Shown here piece by piece: positions 5,179-5,421 of a stretch of 5,421 nt of DNA (within the stretch, counting starts at the first letter, position 1; each line of letters opens with the position of its first letter). Both the position numbers and the translations under genes were made by a program. This stretch comes from an uncultured Lachnospiraceae bacterium (GTDB lineage: Bacteria > Bacillota > Clostridia > Lachnospirales > Lachnospiraceae), in assembly GCA_946537585.1 (NCBI GenBank), contig CAMNFX010000102.1, positions 1 to 5,421 on the forward strand. Reading direction: 5' to 3'. The notes below the pieces were generated by a model. The model saw only the letters and a program-made list of their open reading frames with translations. It did not search any database and was not told where the DNA came from.

Positions 5179-5404
5179 ACCTATAGCCCTGAAATATCCG
5201 TAAAGGCTCCGGCACTGCGACTTGGAAATGCTGCGCCGCCTATGAGGGGCTGCCTCCGCAAACTCGGCGGGTCCCCTCGTAGCAGGCCCTTACGGGTAGG
5301 GACCCGCCTCAGACAGTTGCTCCGGTCAGCCCCAGCTATGCTCGCATTTCCGGCGTCTCCGGCCTGGTAGCCTTGTCCGGATATTTCAAGGGCATTATGA
5401 AGGT
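5179..5404. repeat. Long imperfect palindrome (about 226 nt) abutting the tsaC stop codon
   Basis: The whole stretch reads as one nested inverted repeat. Paired blocks from outside in: GCCC 5186-5189 with GGGC 5390-5393; TGAAATATCCG 5190-5200 with 5378-5388 (11 bp, perfect); AAGGCT 5203-5208 with 5369-5374; CCGG 5209-5212 with 5359-5362. Further in: GGAAATGC 5224-5231 with 5344-5351; GGGGCTG 5246-5252 with 5327-5333; GGCGGGTCCC 5266-5275 with 5299-5308 (10 bp, perfect). The apex includes CCC-TTAC-GGG (5287-5296). The repeat is GC-rich inside with AT-richer ends, and no long reading frame or protein motif was recognised. The absence of a U-run argues against a plain terminator. Candidates are a MITE/REP-like mobile palindrome or a structured RNA at the 3' end of the tsaC transcript. 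Confidence 0.8.
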
Positions 5405-5410
5405 ATCAAT

Positions 5411-5421
5411 ATGAGAGAATC
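5411..5421 (+). CDS. Possible start of the next gene (partial, first codons only)
   Basis: ATG AGA GAA at 5411, preceded by GAAGGT (5399-5404) at a spacing of 6 nt, could be a weak ribosome binding site and start. Only three full codons are visible, so nothing can be said about the product. In related genomes tsaC/sua5 is often followed by further plus-strand genes, but this is context rather than evidence. The putative ribosome binding site coincides with the outer edge of the palindrome, so folding there could affect its access. Confidence 0.22.

Noticed and set aside
5179..5404. Integron attC site, insertion-sequence end or CRISPR-like element
   Set aside because: There are no attC core boxes (RYYYAAC/GTTRRRY) at the ends, no integrase or transposase nearby, no regular repeat-spacer pattern, and no clear target-site duplication.

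Overview
The window looks like chromosomal DNA from an anaerobic Firmicute of the class Clostridia, most likely Lachnospiraceae. The reasons are the MecA adaptor type, a DUF1858 redox-disulfide protein, a membrane-anchored GH18 protein with an SH3-like domain, a two-domain Sua5-type TsaC, strong AGGAGG-type ribosome binding sites, and fairly GC-rich genes separated by AT-richer promoters. The family placement is an inference from gene content.

Layout: (a) 1-92 is the last 29 codons of a replicative helicase gene (dnaB) entering from the left on the + strand. (b) 93-350 is non-coding. It holds a long imperfect inverted repeat (121-260) and the intrinsic terminator (306-331) of the next genes. 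(c) 351-1344 is a two-gene minus-strand operon, mecA followed by a 67-residue DUF1858 protein. (d) 1345-1754 is a divergent regulatory region with a minus promoter for mecA, a plus promoter for a small gene, a TTTACA direct repeat between them, and a leader of about 260 nt. (e) 1755-2060 is a small unrecognised gene starting with TTG. (f) 2061-2321 contains a second inverted repeat (2144-2237) whose right arm overlaps a good extended -10 promoter. (g) 2322-4100 encodes a membrane-anchored GH18 glycosidase. It overlaps by 32 bp with (h) tsaC/sua5 at 4069-5178, which makes the tRNA t6A precursor. (i) 5179-5404 is a roughly 226-nt imperfect palindrome that begins on the base after the tsaC stop codon. 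A possible next gene starts at 5411.

The genes do not form one pathway. MecA acts in ClpC-dependent proteolysis, TsaC in tRNA modification, the GH18 protein probably at the cell wall or spore cortex, and DnaB in replication. The least explained content is intergenic. Three unrelated-looking long inverted repeats (121-260, 2144-2237, 5179-5404) follow plus-strand genes. The last is the largest and most structured, and has mutually exclusive internal stems. I see no CRISPR array, tRNA, rRNA, transposase or defence gene.
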